Assembly: GCA_965232575.1 (NCBI GenBank)
Contig: CBDDPZ010000007.1
Coordinates: 992,001 to 1,056,000 of the forward strand
Direction of reading: 5' to 3'
From: Bin5 sp965232575
GTDB lineage: Bacteria > Chloroflexota > Anaerolineae > Caldilineales > Caldilineaceae
DNA length: 64,000 nucleotides
How positions within the stretch are numbered: the stretch's first letter is position 1; each line of letters opens with the position of its first letter. Made by a program: the position numbers and the translations under genes. Below the pieces are notes generated by a model. The model was not told where the DNA came from and made no database searches. It saw nothing but the letters and a program-made list of their open reading frames with translations. Shown piece by piece: positions 17,182 through 25,623 of the stretch.

Positions 17182-18093
17182 TTGCAAGCATTTGAATTTG
17201 TAGCACCAACTAGTGTGGACGAGGCGATCTCGTCACTGGCTGCCGGAGGCGAAACGGCCCGACCGCTGAGCGGGGGTACGGACCTGATTGCTCAGCTTCA
17301 GGAAGGGCGCCTTGCACTGGACACTGTCGTCGACTTGAAGCGAATCCCCGAACTGATGGCGATTTCTGTCAGCGGCGATGGCCTGACCCTGGGCGCGTCG
17401 GTAGCGTGCCATTCGATCAACGCCAATCAGGCAATTCGCGATGCCTACCCGGCACTGATCGATTCGACACACCTGATCGGCGGCACTCAGATTCAAGGAC
17501 GCGCCAGCCTGGGCGGCAACCTGTGTAATTCTTCTCCGGCCGCCGATTCGATTCCTAATCTCATTGCCCACAACGTCACCTGTCATATTGCCGGCCCCAA
17601 CGGCCGCCGCACCATCGCAGTGGAGGATTTCTGTACAGGTCCTGGCCGCAACGTACTGGAAAACGGCGAATTCCTGGTCTCTCTTGAATTTCCCACGCCG
17701 CCCGCCAACTTCGGCGCAGCCTATCTGCGCTTCATCCCTCGCAATGAAATGGACATTGCTGTCGTCGGCGCCGGCGCCTCTGTGGTTTTGAGCGATGACA
17801 AGAGCACCATCCAGTCTGCGCGTGTTTCACTGGGCGCTGTCGCGCCAACGCCGCTGTTTGTGCAGGAGGCAGGCGACGCGTTGGCCGGTCAACCGGTCTC
17901 CGAAGAGACTCTGGCAAAGGCCGCCGAGCTTGCCAAGGCCGCGGCACGACCGATCAATGATATGCGTGGAACGATTGCCCAGCGCATACATCTGTCTGGC
18001 GTGTTAACGCAGCGCGCACTCCGCATTGCTATCGACCGGGCAAGAGGCACACAAACTGTTGACGAACTTGGGAGACTGAACGGACATGGCTAA
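17182..18093 (+). CDS. Molybdenum hydroxylase FAD-binding subunit (CoxM/XdhB type)
   Basis: The flavin subunit of a three-part xanthine dehydrogenase/CO dehydrogenase-family enzyme; it passes electrons from the iron-sulfur subunit to an acceptor. 303 residues. FAD-binding motifs are visible: PLSGGTDLIAQLQEGR at about residue 29 and IGGTQIQGRASLGGNLCNSSPAAD at about 100. The C-terminal part has the DMRGTIAQR segment near residue 259. The start is TTG at 17182 with a strong GAGGAGGT six bases upstream. Its end overlaps the next gene by eight bases, a sign of coupled translation. Confidence 0.94.
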   Translation: MQAFEFVAPTSVDEAISSLAAGGETARPLSGGTDLIAQLQEGRLALDTVVDLKRIPELMAISVSGDGLTLGASVACHSINANQAIRDAYPALIDSTHLIGGTQIQGRASLGGNLCNSSPAADSIPNLIAHNVTCHIAGPNGRRTIAVEDFCTGPGRNVLENGEFLVSLEFPTPPANFGAAYLRFIPRNEMDIAVVGAGASVVLSDDKSTIQSARVSLGAVAPTPLFVQEAGDALAGQPVSEETLAKAAELAKAAARPINDMRGTIAQRIHLSGVLTQRALRIAIDRARGTQTVDELGRLNGHG

Positions 18094-18559
18094 AAAGATC
18101 GCTGTAGAAACTACTCTGAATGGCGAAGAAACTATCTTCCTTTGCGAACCTCGTCAGACTCTTTTGGAGGCGCTTAGGGATAATCTGGGTTTGATCGGCA
18201 GCAAAGAAGGTTGCGGCAACGGTAACTGCGGCGCCTGTAACGTGATCCTGGACGGCGTTCTCGTAAACTCCTGTCTCGTTCTGGCGCCGGAGATAGAAGG
18301 CCGTTCAGTCGTGACTATCGAAGGCATCGCAGAAGATGGCGAACTGCATCCGCTGCAGCAGAAATTCCTTGAGCATGCCTCTTTGCAATGCGGTATCTGC
18401 ACGCCGGGGTTTATCGTCTCTGCCAAGGCACTCTTGGACGATAATCCCGCTCCCAACGAGCACGATGTACGCCTTTGGCTGGCGGGCAATCTCTGCCGCT
18501 GCACAGGCTATGACAAGATCGTGCGAGCCGTGTTGGACGTGGCCGAAAACGACGCGTAG
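18086..18559 (+). CDS. Molybdenum hydroxylase 2Fe-2S subunit (CoxS/XdhC type)
   Basis: Small electron-transfer subunit, 157 residues, with two 2Fe-2S clusters. The plant-ferredoxin-type cluster uses the cysteines in EGCGNGNCGACNV plus a later Cys in VNSCLV; the second cluster uses QCGICTPGF and NLCRCTGYD. All eight expected cysteines are present. ATG at 18086 lies within the end of the FAD subunit gene. It is encoded between the flavin and molybdenum subunits, the usual order for this class. Confidence 0.95.
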   Translation: MAKKIAVETTLNGEETIFLCEPRQTLLEALRDNLGLIGSKEGCGNGNCGACNVILDGVLVNSCLVLAPEIEGRSVVTIEGIAEDGELHPLQQKFLEHASLQCGICTPGFIVSAKALLDDNPAPNEHDVRLWLAGNLCRCTGYDKIVRAVLDVAENDA

Positions 18560-18577
18560 GGCCGAGGAGGATATTAA

Positions 18578-20899
18578 ATGGCCGGTACGAAACAGAATGG
18601 AACTGGCAGACTGGCCGCTAAGGGTCAGAACGGATACAAGGTCATCGGCACACGTCCTGTAAGGCCGGACGGCGTGGACAAAGTTACAGGCCGTGCCGTC
18701 TATGCCGCTGATGTGCAGATGACCGGGCTGCTTCACGGCTTCGTCCTGCGGAGCCCGCATGCCCATGCCCATATTCGTTCTATCGACACCAGCAAGGCCG
18801 AAGCTTTGCCCGGCGTGCGCGCGGTCGTCACTGCCGCCGATCTGCCCGTGGCCGAGGACAAGATAGAAGACCTGGGCGAAGGCGCTATCAACCTGAAGTA
18901 TCTGAGCGATAACATCCTTGCCCATGAGAAAGTCCTGTACCACGGCCACGCGGTGGCTGCTGTGGCCGCGGTCAACCCCCATATCGCTGAGGAGGCAGCC
19001 GGGCTGATCGAAGTCGATTACGAGGCGCTGCCTCCGGTAATGACCGTTGACGACGCCCTGGCAGACGATGCGCCCATCCTCCTGGAGACTCTGCGCACCG
19101 ATTCGATGGGTGAAATCGGTACTGAGCCGACCAACCTGGCCTCCTTCTTCCGTCACCAGCGCGGCGACCTCGATGCAGGATTTGCCGGCGCTCACCTGGT
19201 CGTCGACCGCACATACCGCACCGAAACCGTCCACCAGGGTTACATCGAACCGCACGCCGCCACCGCCTTGTACAGCGCTGACGGCCAGATCACAATCTGG
19301 ACCAGCACGCAGGGCTCCTTTGCAGTGCGCGGCCAGGTCTGCGAGATCCTGAAGGTCCCGGTCTCACGACTCAAGGTTGTTCCAACCGAGATTGGTGGCG
19401 GTTTCGGCGGCAAGATCAACGTCTATGTCGAGCCGGTCGCCGTTCTTCTTTCTGAAAAGGCCGGCCATGAACCTGTCAAGGTCATTATGAGCCGGGCCGA
19501 CGTCCTTGCCGCAACAGGGCCCACCTCAGGCTCAAATATCCGCGTAAAGATCGGTGTCGATACCGAAGGAAAGATCACTGCTGCCCTCGCCGAACTCTAC
19601 TACGAGGCCGGCGCCTACCCCGGCTCGCCTGTCGGGGCCGCCGCTAACGTGAGCTTGGCACCCTACGCCATCGACAATCTTCAGGTGGACGGCTACGACA
19701 TCATCGTCAACCGGCCGCGCAGCGCAGCCTATCGGGCGCCCGGAGGAACAAACGTTGCCTTTGCGGTCGAGAGCGTCGTCGATGAGCTGGCCGAGAAGCT
19801 GGGCATGGACCCGGCCGAATTCCGCATCCTCAATGGGGCCAAGGAGAACGACCGCCGACCGGACGGCTTGCAGTACGCTCGGATCGGCCAGATTGAGACC
19901 GTGGAGGCCATAAGGGACTCGGAACACTACCAGTCGCCGCTCGAAGGCAAGTATCGCGGCCGCGGCATAGCCTCCGGCTATTGGAACAATTGGGGCGGCC
20001 AGTCCAGCGCGACCGCCGTTCTCAACCCCGATGGCACGGTTAATCTCAACGAAGCGTCCACCGACATCGGCGGTACGCGGGCCTCGATCGCCATGCAGCT
20101 GGCCGAGGCAATGGATATCGAATATGAGCAGGTTAAGGCCCGCGTTGTTGATACGGACACTGTGTCCTACAACGACGTGACCGGCGGCAGCCGCACCACC
20201 TTCGCAACCGGTTTGGCAGCCTATAACCTTGGCCAGCAACTCCTGAAGGAGATGAAGAGCCGCCTCGCCGATCAGTGGGACGTTGCGCCCAGCGAGGTAA
20301 GCTACGAAGATGGAACATTCAGCGCCGGCGGCGAAAGCGTTCCCTTCGTCGAGGCCGCCGGTCTCGTGCAGCGAGAAGAGCCCCTGATGGCCAGTTCGAC
20401 GGTCCATCCGCAGGACTTCGGCCCAGGATTCTCCACGCAGTGCGTCGACATTGAAGTCGACCCGGACACGGGCAAGATTACGATCCTCCGGTACACGATC
20501 GCCCAGGACGTTGGCAAGGCAATTCATCCCTCCTATGTTGAAGGACAGATGCAGGGAGGCGTCGCACAGGGCATCGGCTGGGCAATCAATGAAGAATACA
20601 TCTACGACGACGAGGGCCATCTTCTCAACGCGAGTCTTCTCGATTATCGAATGCCAACGGCTTTGGACCTGCCGATGATCGAAACGATTCTAGTCGAGGT
20701 GCCCCACCCCGCGCACCCCTATGGTGTACGCGGCGTAGGTGAAGTCAATATCGTGCCTCCTGCCGGCGCGGTCGCCAATGCAGTCTATCAGGCCACCGGC
20801 GTGCGCATGGACAAGCTCCCGATCTCTCCGGCCAATCTCCTTGAAGCAATGTGGGCCAAGGAGGCGGAGGCTACTGAACTGGTTCCAGGAGACGATTGA
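18578..20899 (+). CDS. Molybdenum hydroxylase catalytic subunit (CoxL/XdhA type)
   Basis: The large subunit that binds molybdopterin cytosine dinucleotide and hydroxylates the substrate; 773 residues. N-terminal domain GVDKVTGRAVYAADVQM; cofactor-binding segments EIGGGFGGK at about 273 and the C-terminal GVRGVGEVNIVPP with the catalytic glutamate. The active-site loop reads AAYRAPGG; form I CO dehydrogenases carry AYRCSFR there, so this is not a canonical CO oxidiser. The substrate is unknown: a purine, an aldehyde or an N-heterocycle are the family options. The start is ATG at 18578 with GGAGG upstream. It forms an operon with the two electron-transfer subunits and the MoaD-like gene. Confidence 0.94.
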   Translation: MAGTKQNGTGRLAAKGQNGYKVIGTRPVRPDGVDKVTGRAVYAADVQMTGLLHGFVLRSPHAHAHIRSIDTSKAEALPGVRAVVTAADLPVAEDKIEDLGEGAINLKYLSDNILAHEKVLYHGHAVAAVAAVNPHIAEEAAGLIEVDYEALPPVMTVDDALADDAPILLETLRTDSMGEIGTEPTNLASFFRHQRGDLDAGFAGAHLVVDRTYRTETVHQGYIEPHAATALYSADGQITIWTSTQGSFAVRGQVCEILKVPVSRLKVVPTEIGGGFGGKINVYVEPVAVLLSEKAGHEPVKVIMSRADVLAATGPTSGSNIRVKIGVDTEGKITAALAELYYEAGAYPGSPVGAAANVSLAPYAIDNLQVDGYDIIVNRPRSAAYRAPGGTNVAFAVESVVDELAEKLGMDPAEFRILNGAKENDRRPDGLQYARIGQIETVEAIRDSEHYQSPLEGKYRGRGIASGYWNNWGGQSSATAVLNPDGTVNLNEASTDIGGTRASIAMQLAEAMDIEYEQVKARVVDTDTVSYNDVTGGSRTTFATGLAAYNLGQQLLKEMKSRLADQWDVAPSEVSYEDGTFSAGGESVPFVEAAGLVQREEPLMASSTVHPQDFGPGFSTQCVDIEVDPDTGKITILRYTIAQDVGKAIHPSYVEGQMQGGVAQGIGWAINEEYIYDDEGHLLNASLLDYRMPTALDLPMIETILVEVPHPAHPYGVRGVGEVNIVPPAGAVANAVYQATGVRMDKLPISPANLLEAMWAKEAEATELVPGDD

Positions 20900-20901
20900 A
20901 C

Positions 20902-21180
20902 GTGGCCAAAGTCTGGATTCCGCCGCTGATGCGCTCGCTCACCGACGGCCAGCAGATTGTCGAGGCGGAGGGCGAATCCGTGCGCGAGTTGGTCGCGGCC
21001 CTGGAGGAACGTTTCCCCGGGGTTGCTGAACGCATCATCGATGAAGGACGCATCCGGCCCGGCTGGACAGTTGCAGTCGATGGCGCCGTGCAGAATCGCG
21101 GCCTGCGTGCGGCTGTGGGGCCGGACAGCGAAGTCCATTTCGTTCCTGCGATGACCGGCGGCAATTCGGACAGGGTCTGA
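20902..21180 (+). CDS. MoaD/ThiS-family small sulfur-carrier-like protein
   Basis: A ubiquitin-like protein of 92 residues. MoaD carries sulfur on a C-terminal Gly-Gly during molybdopterin synthesis, which fits its place directly after a molybdoenzyme operon. The pattern VWIPPLMRSL, ESVRELVAALEERFPG, VAVDGAVQN and VHFVPAMTGG fits the fold. Here the GG is not terminal: five residues (NSDRV) follow, so it would need trimming or does not act as a carrier. AGGAG at 20887-20891 lies 10 bases before GTG 20902; TTG 20896, overlapping the upstream stop, is the alternative start. Terminator downstream at 21322. Confidence 0.85.
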   Translation: MAKVWIPPLMRSLTDGQQIVEAEGESVRELVAALEERFPGVAERIIDEGRIRPGWTVAVDGAVQNRGLRAAVGPDSEVHFVPAMTGGNSDRV

Positions 21181-21321
21181 CCTGCCTGATCGGGCATCAA
21201 TCGATATCCGACTGCCGCGATACATATGCGCTCTCGGAAGGCTTGTACTGTACAAAGAAAGTGAAGGTTTGCCTGGCTGGCCGGGGTCCTCCCTGTTCCT
21301 GCCAAGTGATTTCAAAGCCAG

Positions 21322-21351
21322 AGACCCGGTAGCCGAGCTGCCGGGTCTTTC
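21322..21351 (+). terminator. Terminator after the molybdoenzyme operon
   Basis: An 11-bp stem (AGACCCGGTAG at 21322-21332 with CTGCCGGGTCT at 21338-21348, one G-T pair), five-base loop, followed by a short T-run. It lies about 140 bases after the MoaD-like gene and before the methyltransferase gene. Confidence 0.7.
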
Positions 21352-21462
21352 GATTGGACTCCAAGCCTGTGTCGAGCGCAACAGGTGTTGGACCAACCCG
21401 AACCGGGTTGCGGCTGACCATATTCCCGACCAGCGCAACGAAGCTTGGACCTCACACACGTA

Positions 21463-23157
21463 ATGAAAGCCGAGACCGCGCCGCCAAGCCGCAAAAGGGA
21501 TCAGATTAGCCTCACTTGGCCTCGTAAACGGCTGACAGTCGAGCCGACCAGCCCCCTTGAAAGACAGCTGGAATGCTTCCCGCCGCGTAGCGCCGGCTTG
21601 GGCAAAGGGGGTCTCTTGCTGTTCGGCGATAACTTCGATTCGCTCTCCTGGCTGCTGGCCAATGGCTATCGCGGCGGCATCCGTCTGGTCTACTTGGATC
21701 CGCCATACAACTCGAACCGCACCTATACCAGCCGCATTCGTCTGCGCGGGAAGGGGCAGCCCACGCTGGGCGAAGTCACCGCGTATAACGATGTCTGGCA
21801 GCCGAGCGACTACCTCCAGTTTTTGGCCGACCGGCTGCTCCTCCTGCGCGAGCTGTTACACGCCGACGGAACTCTCTGGCTGCACTGCGATCACCGCATG
21901 CAGGCACATCTTCTACTGTTGCTGGAAGAAATCTTCGGTGCCGAATCGCATCTCAACACAGTGTTTTGGCGCAGCCAGACGATGCGCGGGGCCAAAGTCC
22001 ATGCCCGCTACTTTCCCCACAGTGCCCAGGCGATTCACATTTTCCGCAGTACACCCCGTGGTCGGCCCCTATGGAATCCCCCCAAACGCGAGATCGTTCT
22101 CACCGAGGAGTCCGCCGCCGCGCAGTACATGCGCGACGAGCACGGTTTCTTCCGCACATCGGACCTAGGCACGTATAGCTTCGAGCGCCTGAAGGCCCTT
22201 TTTGAAGAAGGTAGGTTGTACGCTCCATACGGAGGCGATGTGATCATCGATGAAGGCGCGCAGCGGTTATTCGCCTCCAATGGCGGAAACATTGGCGTGA
22301 AGTACTACCTTAAGAAACGCGGGCGCAACCGCTACCTCCTCACGAGGCCGGTGGACAATCTCTGGGATGACATAGCCGGTCTTGGAACGGTTCCCGGAGA
22401 GGATGAGAACTACCCTACGCAAAAGACAGAGAGGCTGCTGGAGCGAATTCTTGAAACGGCCAGCCGACCTGGAGATCTTGTTCTCGACCCCTTTGCCGGC
22501 TCCGGCACAACGCTGTCAGCGGCGCACAAGTTGGGCCGTGAATGGATAGGCTGCGACAATTCTTGGCGGGCCGTGCGTACGGCCGCCTGCCGCCTGAGCC
22601 GGCGCTTGTCTTCCAAAGCTTCGGACCTGTCAGTCGAAGCCGGCCGCTCCAGGCCAAAACATGGCGGGGAGATTGATCGCTCTCAAGACAGTAGTGGGTA
22701 TCGCCTGATTCGACTTGGCGCCGGGGATTCCGTGAACGATAACCCCCGCCGGCTGGAAAGGAGCTATAGATCCAGTGCGAATATCCTGCTCGAATATTCA
22801 GACGGCCGTCTGAATATTCGGATTGAAGAGTTTCACAGCCCGCAATTGGCACGCATGGCCGCCGAAGCAAAGGTATCGTTGCCTCGTGACTGGCGCGTGC
22901 AGGTGCGTGCAGTACTGGTCGATCCGGACTATGACGGCGCCACCTTGCGGGCCGCGCTGGTGGACGCGCCTGCGGGCAAACGCGCTCTTGTAGCGGGCGT
23001 CTATTCCTGTGTTCATCCCGTCATTTCCGAAAAGCGGGAGGATGAACCCCCGCCGGAACGCACCGTTGCCGTACTCATCGTCGACGTAGCGGGCGAGGAG
23101 CATCTCTTCGTGGACTCTGTTCGGGAAACTGGCCTGGCTTATCATTCCAAAGACTGA
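21463..23157 (+). CDS. Orphan adenine/cytosine-N4 DNA methyltransferase with extra C-terminal domain
   Basis: An S-adenosylmethionine-dependent DNA amino-methyltransferase. The catalytic motif DPPYNSN (about residue 83) comes before the cofactor motif LDPFAGSGTT (about residue 340), the beta-class order. A target-recognition region lies between. It has 564 residues from ATG 21463 (TTG 21445 possible; no good ribosome site). About 170 residues after the methylase core (from RLIRLGAGDSVNDN) belong to no family I recognise. No restriction enzyme gene is adjacent, so it is an orphan or solitary modification enzyme. A perfect 30-bp palindrome lies inside the C-terminal part (22791-22820). Confidence 0.87.
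   Translation: MKAETAPPSRKRDQISLTWPRKRLTVEPTSPLERQLECFPPRSAGLGKGGLLLFGDNFDSLSWLLANGYRGGIRLVYLDPPYNSNRTYTSRIRLRGKGQPTLGEVTAYNDVWQPSDYLQFLADRLLLLRELLHADGTLWLHCDHRMQAHLLLLLEEIFGAESHLNTVFWRSQTMRGAKVHARYFPHSAQAIHIFRSTPRGRPLWNPPKREIVLTEESAAAQYMRDEHGFFRTSDLGTYSFERLKALFEEGRLYAPYGGDVIIDEGAQRLFASNGGNIGVKYYLKKRGRNRYLLTRPVDNLWDDIAGLGTVPGEDENYPTQKTERLLERILETASRPGDLVLDPFAGSGTTLSAAHKLGREWIGCDNSWRAVRTAACRLSRRLSSKASDLSVEAGRSRPKHGGEIDRSQDSSGYRLIRLGAGDSVNDNPRRLERSYRSSANILLEYSDGRLNIRIEEFHSPQLARMAAEAKVSLPRDWRVQVRAVLVDPDYDGATLRAALVDAPAGKRALVAGVYSCVHPVISEKREDEPPPERTVAVLIVDVAGEEHLFVDSVRETGLAYHSKD
22791..22820. repeat. Perfect 30-bp palindrome inside the methyltransferase gene
   Basis: The half-site CGAATATTCAGACGG is followed at once by its exact reverse complement, with no spacer. 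It is in frame and encodes residues EYSDGRLNIR; because of the symmetry the opposite strand encodes the same peptide. A palindrome this long is not expected by chance in a 64-kb window. It could be a protein-binding site, a cruciform or a remnant of a mobile palindrome. Confidence 0.9.
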
Positions 23158-23177
23158 CTTGCCAGGACCACCGTGAA

Positions 23178-23282
23178 GGGGTGCATCCCAGATTTGGGGT
23201 TGTCAGGCGTAGCCTGCTACAGGTCCCAGGGTAACTCCCCAGAGGTAGACCGAAACTCGCCCCCATTTTGGGACGCACCCCC
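23178..23282. repeat. MITE-like inverted-repeat element, copy A
   Basis: A 105-base unit with imperfect terminal inverted repeats: left GGGGTGCATCCCAGATTTGG, right (reverse complement) GGGGGTGCGTCCCAAAATGG. The middle holds a short palindromic GTAGCCTGCTAC. It matches a second copy at 34911-35012 through most of its length, including GGTTGTCAGGCGTAGC. It carries no gene. It ends 52 bases before mutL. Confidence 0.8.
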
Positions 23283-23316
23283 GCGAAGCCCCGCCCGGGA
23301 ATGATCACGGGAAAAA

Positions 23317-23325
23317 TGGTATACT
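23317..23325 (+). promoter_or_regulatory. Extended -10 promoter of mutL; predicted leaderless mRNA
   Basis: TGGTATACT gives a TGn motif (23317-23319) and TATACT (23320-23325). Transcription would start near 23332, three bases before the mutL ATG, and no ribosome site precedes the ATG. No good -35 is seen, which extended -10 promoters tolerate. Confidence 0.6.
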
Positions 23326-23334
23326 TATTGAACT

Positions 23335-25413
23335 ATGGCCATTAAGCTGCTTTCCCACGATGTAGCCGCCAAGATCGCTGCCGGCGAAGTGGTGGAACGC
23401 CCCGCCAATGTTGCCAAAGAGTTGATTGAGAACAGCCTGGATGCCGGCGCCAACGAGGTGCAGGTCGAGATCAGGGAAGGGGGACAGCGCCTCCTGCAGG
23501 TGACTGATGACGGGCATGGCATTTCCGCGGCCGAACTGCCCTTAGCTGCCCAGCGGCACGCAACCAGCAAGCTCGACAGCGCCGCGGACCTCGACCGCAT
23601 CACCTCTTTCGGATTTCGCGGCGAAGCCCTCTACAGTATCGCTGCCGTCAGCCAAATGACTCTCAAGAGCCGCCGCCCTGACGCCGAGTCCGGCGCGGCG
23701 TTGCGCATCGAAGGGGGACAGGTCACGCGCGACCAGCCTGCCGGACTACCGGTCGGCACCGTCGTCACCGTTGAGAACATCTTTTTCAACACACCTGCGC
23801 GACGCAAGTTCTTGCGGCGACCGGCAACGGAGGCAAGCCACATCGCGGCCATTGTCCAGCGTTATGCCTTGGCCTATCCAGCCTGCCGCTTCAAATTTGT
23901 CACCGACGGAAAGCTCTCTTTCTTCACCGAGGGTGCCGGCCGCCTTGACGAAGTATTGGCGAAGATACACGGGCGGGAGAATGCCCAACAGATGATCGGT
24001 GTTGGCCGATTGCGGGAAGAAGACGAAGCGCCCAAAGCAGGGCCTGCCGCCTCTGACCAGGCTGGCGCTTTCTCCCACCGGGAACGACAGCCGGAAGAGG
24101 ATGAAATCGATTTTATGCCCGACGCGGCCGGTAGTTCAGTTCCAGGATCTCCACCGGCCGCCGGCAATGCGGAGCATCGCCAAACGGGTCCCGCGTCATC
24201 CGCGAACCTGGGAGGCGGCGTACATGTCAGCGGGTACGTCAGTTCTCTCTCCCTCACCCGCCCCACACGCGCCCAGATCAACCTGTTCATTAACAGGCGC
24301 TATGTCGAAGATCGAAGCCTGACTCACGCAGTTGTGCAGGCGTATCATACCTTGCTGCCGGTTGGGCGCTTTCCGCTTGCAGTTCTCTTTATCGAATTGG
24401 ATCCTACGCAGGTCGACGTAAACGTTCATCCGCGCAAGACCGAGGTGCGCTTCGTCGATACCAACAAAGTTTTCTGTGCCGTCCAGCGTGCCGTGCGCCG
24501 GGCAGTTATTGACAGCGCCGGCGTACCGACAGTGGGACTGGGCGAAGAGGGTGACCGACGACCAGAAGAGTCACATGTGGTTCTGCCTTCCCGTGCCTCT
24601 GGTCCGCAAGAGCCTGACCATCTGCAACAGACCGGTTGGTCCGCCCGTCGCCACGCGATTCTCAGCGCCGGCGTCGGGCGGCAGCCCGCGATGCCTATCG
24701 AAATGCCGCCCGCTGAACAGCCTGAAGTGGATCCACTCCTGGATGCGCCGGACACGCTATCTGACGATATGCCGCCTCCGGCAGCTGGTGAATCGGACGT
24801 GATCCCTGATCACGACGAGCAAGCTCTGCCGCCTCTTCGCGTAGTAGGCCAGGCTGGCGCAATGTATGTTGTCGCCGAAGGGCCGGAGGGCCTTTATCTG
24901 ATTGATCAGCACGCCGCGCATGAGCGGATTTTGTACGAGAAGTACATGGCCCAGCGCGAAAGCGGCGGCACAGGGGGCGGCGTGGCCCGCCAGGGGTTGT
25001 TGACTCCGATTTCTCTCCACGTGGGTGACGCCCGCGCAGGACTGGTAGCGCAACACCTGAACGCGTTGAACGCCATCGGCTTTGGCGTCGAACACTTCGG
25101 CGGCGATACCTTCCTCGTACGCGCCGTTCCCAGTGTTCTGTCGAACCGGGATTCCGAACGAGCGCTCGATGAGATAGTGCAGGGTCTGGCAGAGAGTCGG
25201 GACCTGGTAGGGGAGGAGTTGGAGGCGCGCTTGGTGAAAATGGTGTGTAAGCGGGCGTCGATCAAGGCGGGCCAGATCTTGAGCGACATCGAGATGAAGG
25301 CGTTGGTGCGCCAGTTGGAGAAATGCCGGGCCCCGCGCACTTGTCCTCACGGACGGCCCACAATGCTCAAACTGAGCGCCGGCGAATTAGAGCGAGCCTT
25401 CAAACGAGCATAG
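23335..25413 (+). CDS. mutL: DNA mismatch repair protein MutL with endonuclease motif
   Basis: Links mismatch recognition by MutS to strand removal. 692 residues. The N-terminal GHKL ATPase is clear: AAGEVVERPANVAKELIENS, DDGHGI, TSFGFRGEAL and the NTPARRKFL segment. The C-terminal dimerisation domain starts around residue 495 and carries the metal-binding nicking motif DQHAAHERILYE, with CPHGRPT near the end; it is therefore the endonuclease type found in bacteria lacking MutH. A long low-complexity linker (about 215-290 and 400-490) joins them. ATG at 23335 is probably the first bases of the mRNA (see promoter). No mutS is in the window. Confidence 0.97.
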   Translation: MAIKLLSHDVAAKIAAGEVVERPANVAKELIENSLDAGANEVQVEIREGGQRLLQVTDDGHGISAAELPLAAQRHATSKLDSAADLDRITSFGFRGEALYSIAAVSQMTLKSRRPDAESGAALRIEGGQVTRDQPAGLPVGTVVTVENIFFNTPARRKFLRRPATEASHIAAIVQRYALAYPACRFKFVTDGKLSFFTEGAGRLDEVLAKIHGRENAQQMIGVGRLREEDEAPKAGPAASDQAGAFSHRERQPEEDEIDFMPDAAGSSVPGSPPAAGNAEHRQTGPASSANLGGGVHVSGYVSSLSLTRPTRAQINLFINRRYVEDRSLTHAVVQAYHTLLPVGRFPLAVLFIELDPTQVDVNVHPRKTEVRFVDTNKVFCAVQRAVRRAVIDSAGVPTVGLGEEGDRRPEESHVVLPSRASGPQEPDHLQQTGWSARRHAILSAGVGRQPAMPIEMPPAEQPEVDPLLDAPDTLSDDMPPPAAGESDVIPDHDEQALPPLRVVGQAGAMYVVAEGPEGLYLIDQHAAHERILYEKYMAQRESGGTGGGVARQGLLTPISLHVGDARAGLVAQHLNALNAIGFGVEHFGGDTFLVRAVPSVLSNRDSERALDEIVQGLAESRDLVGEELEARLVKMVCKRASIKAGQILSDIEMKALVRQLEKCRAPRTCPHGRPTMLKLSAGELERAFKRA

Positions 25414-25510
25414 CGCAGACCGGCTTTTGTGTTTCGCCGTGCCCGCCTTGAATTCTACCGATGTAAACACACTAAAAACCCGTTCGTTTTGGGGCGTGGA
25501 TTCCTTCGTG

Positions 25511-25519
25511 TGCTATACT
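25511..25519 (+). promoter_or_regulatory. Extended -10 promoter upstream of the membrane hydrolase-like gene
   Basis: TGCTATACT: TGn at 25511-25513 and TATACT at 25514-25519. The predicted transcript starts near 25526, about 100 bases before the GTG at 25624. A weak TTGGGG lies 19 bases upstream. It may also serve tig. Confidence 0.5.
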
Positions 25520-25623
25520 GAAAGGTGGCGCTCCAAAATTCAGTAAAATCCCGTGCGGATTTTATTTGTCACCCCCCGTGCAAGTGGAAACCGGACGCCC
25601 TCTGATGACACGGGACGCACCAC

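Noticed and set aside
18578..20899. Form I carbon monoxide dehydrogenase
   Set aside because: The active-site loop lacks the AYRCSFR sequence.
22415..22870. 151-codon frame antisense to the methyltransferase sharing the EYSDGRLNIR peptide
   Set aside because: The shared peptide is a result of the palindrome; the rest is shadow sequence.
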